Below, one piece after another: positions 5,637 to 5,694 of a DNA stretch of 5,694 nucleotides. The notes under the pieces were generated by a model. The model saw only the letters and a list, made by a program, of their open reading frames with translations. It made no database searches and was not told the DNA's origin. Source of the DNA: Candidatus Falkowiibacteriota bacterium (lineage in GTDB: Bacteria > Patescibacteriota > Patescibacteriia > Patescibacteriales > UBA12465); the NCBI GenBank assembly GCA_026396945.1, contig JAPLVX010000113.1, positions 1 to 5,694 on the forward strand, given 5' to 3'. Made by a program: the position numbers and the translations under genes. The first letter of the stretch is position 1. Each line of letters starts with the position of its first letter.

Positions 5637-5670
5637 AAAAAATTTAATTTAAATAAAAATTAAATTTTTT
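5637..5670. repeat. Perfect 14-bp all-A/T inverted repeat
   Basis: AAAAAATTTAATTT (5637-5650) and AAATTAAATTTTTT (5657-5670) are exact reverse complements around the loop AAATAA. Each strand ends the hairpin in six Ts, so it could act as a weak two-way terminator or as an AT-rich protein-binding or bent-DNA site. The rest of 5524-5694 is AT-rich with no gene or further signal that I can support. Confidence 0.45.
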
Positions 5671-5694
5671 CACTTAAAATTATGATTTAAGACA

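Noticed and set aside
1..5694. Alternative genetic code with TGA read as glycine, as in some candidate phyla
   Set aside because: The deacetylase ends naturally at TGA right after its expected C-terminus, and no gene contains in-frame TGA codons at conserved glycines.
5416..5694. CRISPR array, tRNA or other structured RNA in the AT-rich right end
   Set aside because: There are no regularly spaced direct repeats, cloverleaf or GC-rich fold; only A/T inverted repeats are visible.

Overview
The window is AT-rich, uses the standard bacterial code (TGA ends the deacetylase gene, and no in-frame TGA interrupts an open frame) and mostly lacks Shine-Dalgarno sequences. Together with the protein styles (a lone ECF sigma factor with a small membrane partner, a divergent membrane pyrophosphatase, a single membrane-anchored polysaccharide deacetylase), this suggests a candidate-phyla-radiation bacterium (Patescibacteria, Parcubacteria-like). 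That is inference from style, not a search result. The sequence may come from a metagenome assembly.

Layout, left to right. (1) 38-1355, + strand: an ECF-type sigma factor gene followed 8 nt later by a gene for a small multi-pass membrane protein, probably its regulatory partner (anti-sigma candidate). The membrane gene is broken by a frameshift near 744-755 and so appears as two ORFs (619-804 and 804-1355). It ends at a hairpin terminator at 1365-1387. (2) 1445-2456, + strand: a good -10 box, then a membrane-anchored NodB-type polysaccharide deacetylase. (3) 2457-2962: about 500 bp between convergent units. It holds a strong hairpin that can terminate transcription from both sides, a second perfect hairpin, a short acidic ORF on the - strand (2609-2770) with its own possible promoter, and the terminator of the pyrophosphatase. 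(4) 2963-5415, - strand: a membrane-integral ion-pumping pyrophosphatase (hppA), split by a frameshift near 4855-4865 into an N-terminal piece (4834-5415) and a C-terminal piece with all catalytic motifs (2963-4885). (5) 5416-5694: an AT-rich region with the hppA promoter and a perfect 14-bp all-A/T inverted repeat. No gene is visible in it.

The units look functionally separate: envelope-stress style regulation (sigma plus membrane partner), cell-surface polysaccharide modification (deacetylase) and energy coupling (pyrophosphatase). The most notable point is that two of the three large transcription units carry a frameshift, each restored by a number of inserted bases equal to 1 modulo 3. 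The small ORF also lacks a convincing translation start. Real decay, strain variation or consensus errors in the assembly are all possible. I saw no mobile element, CRISPR array, tRNA or rRNA.
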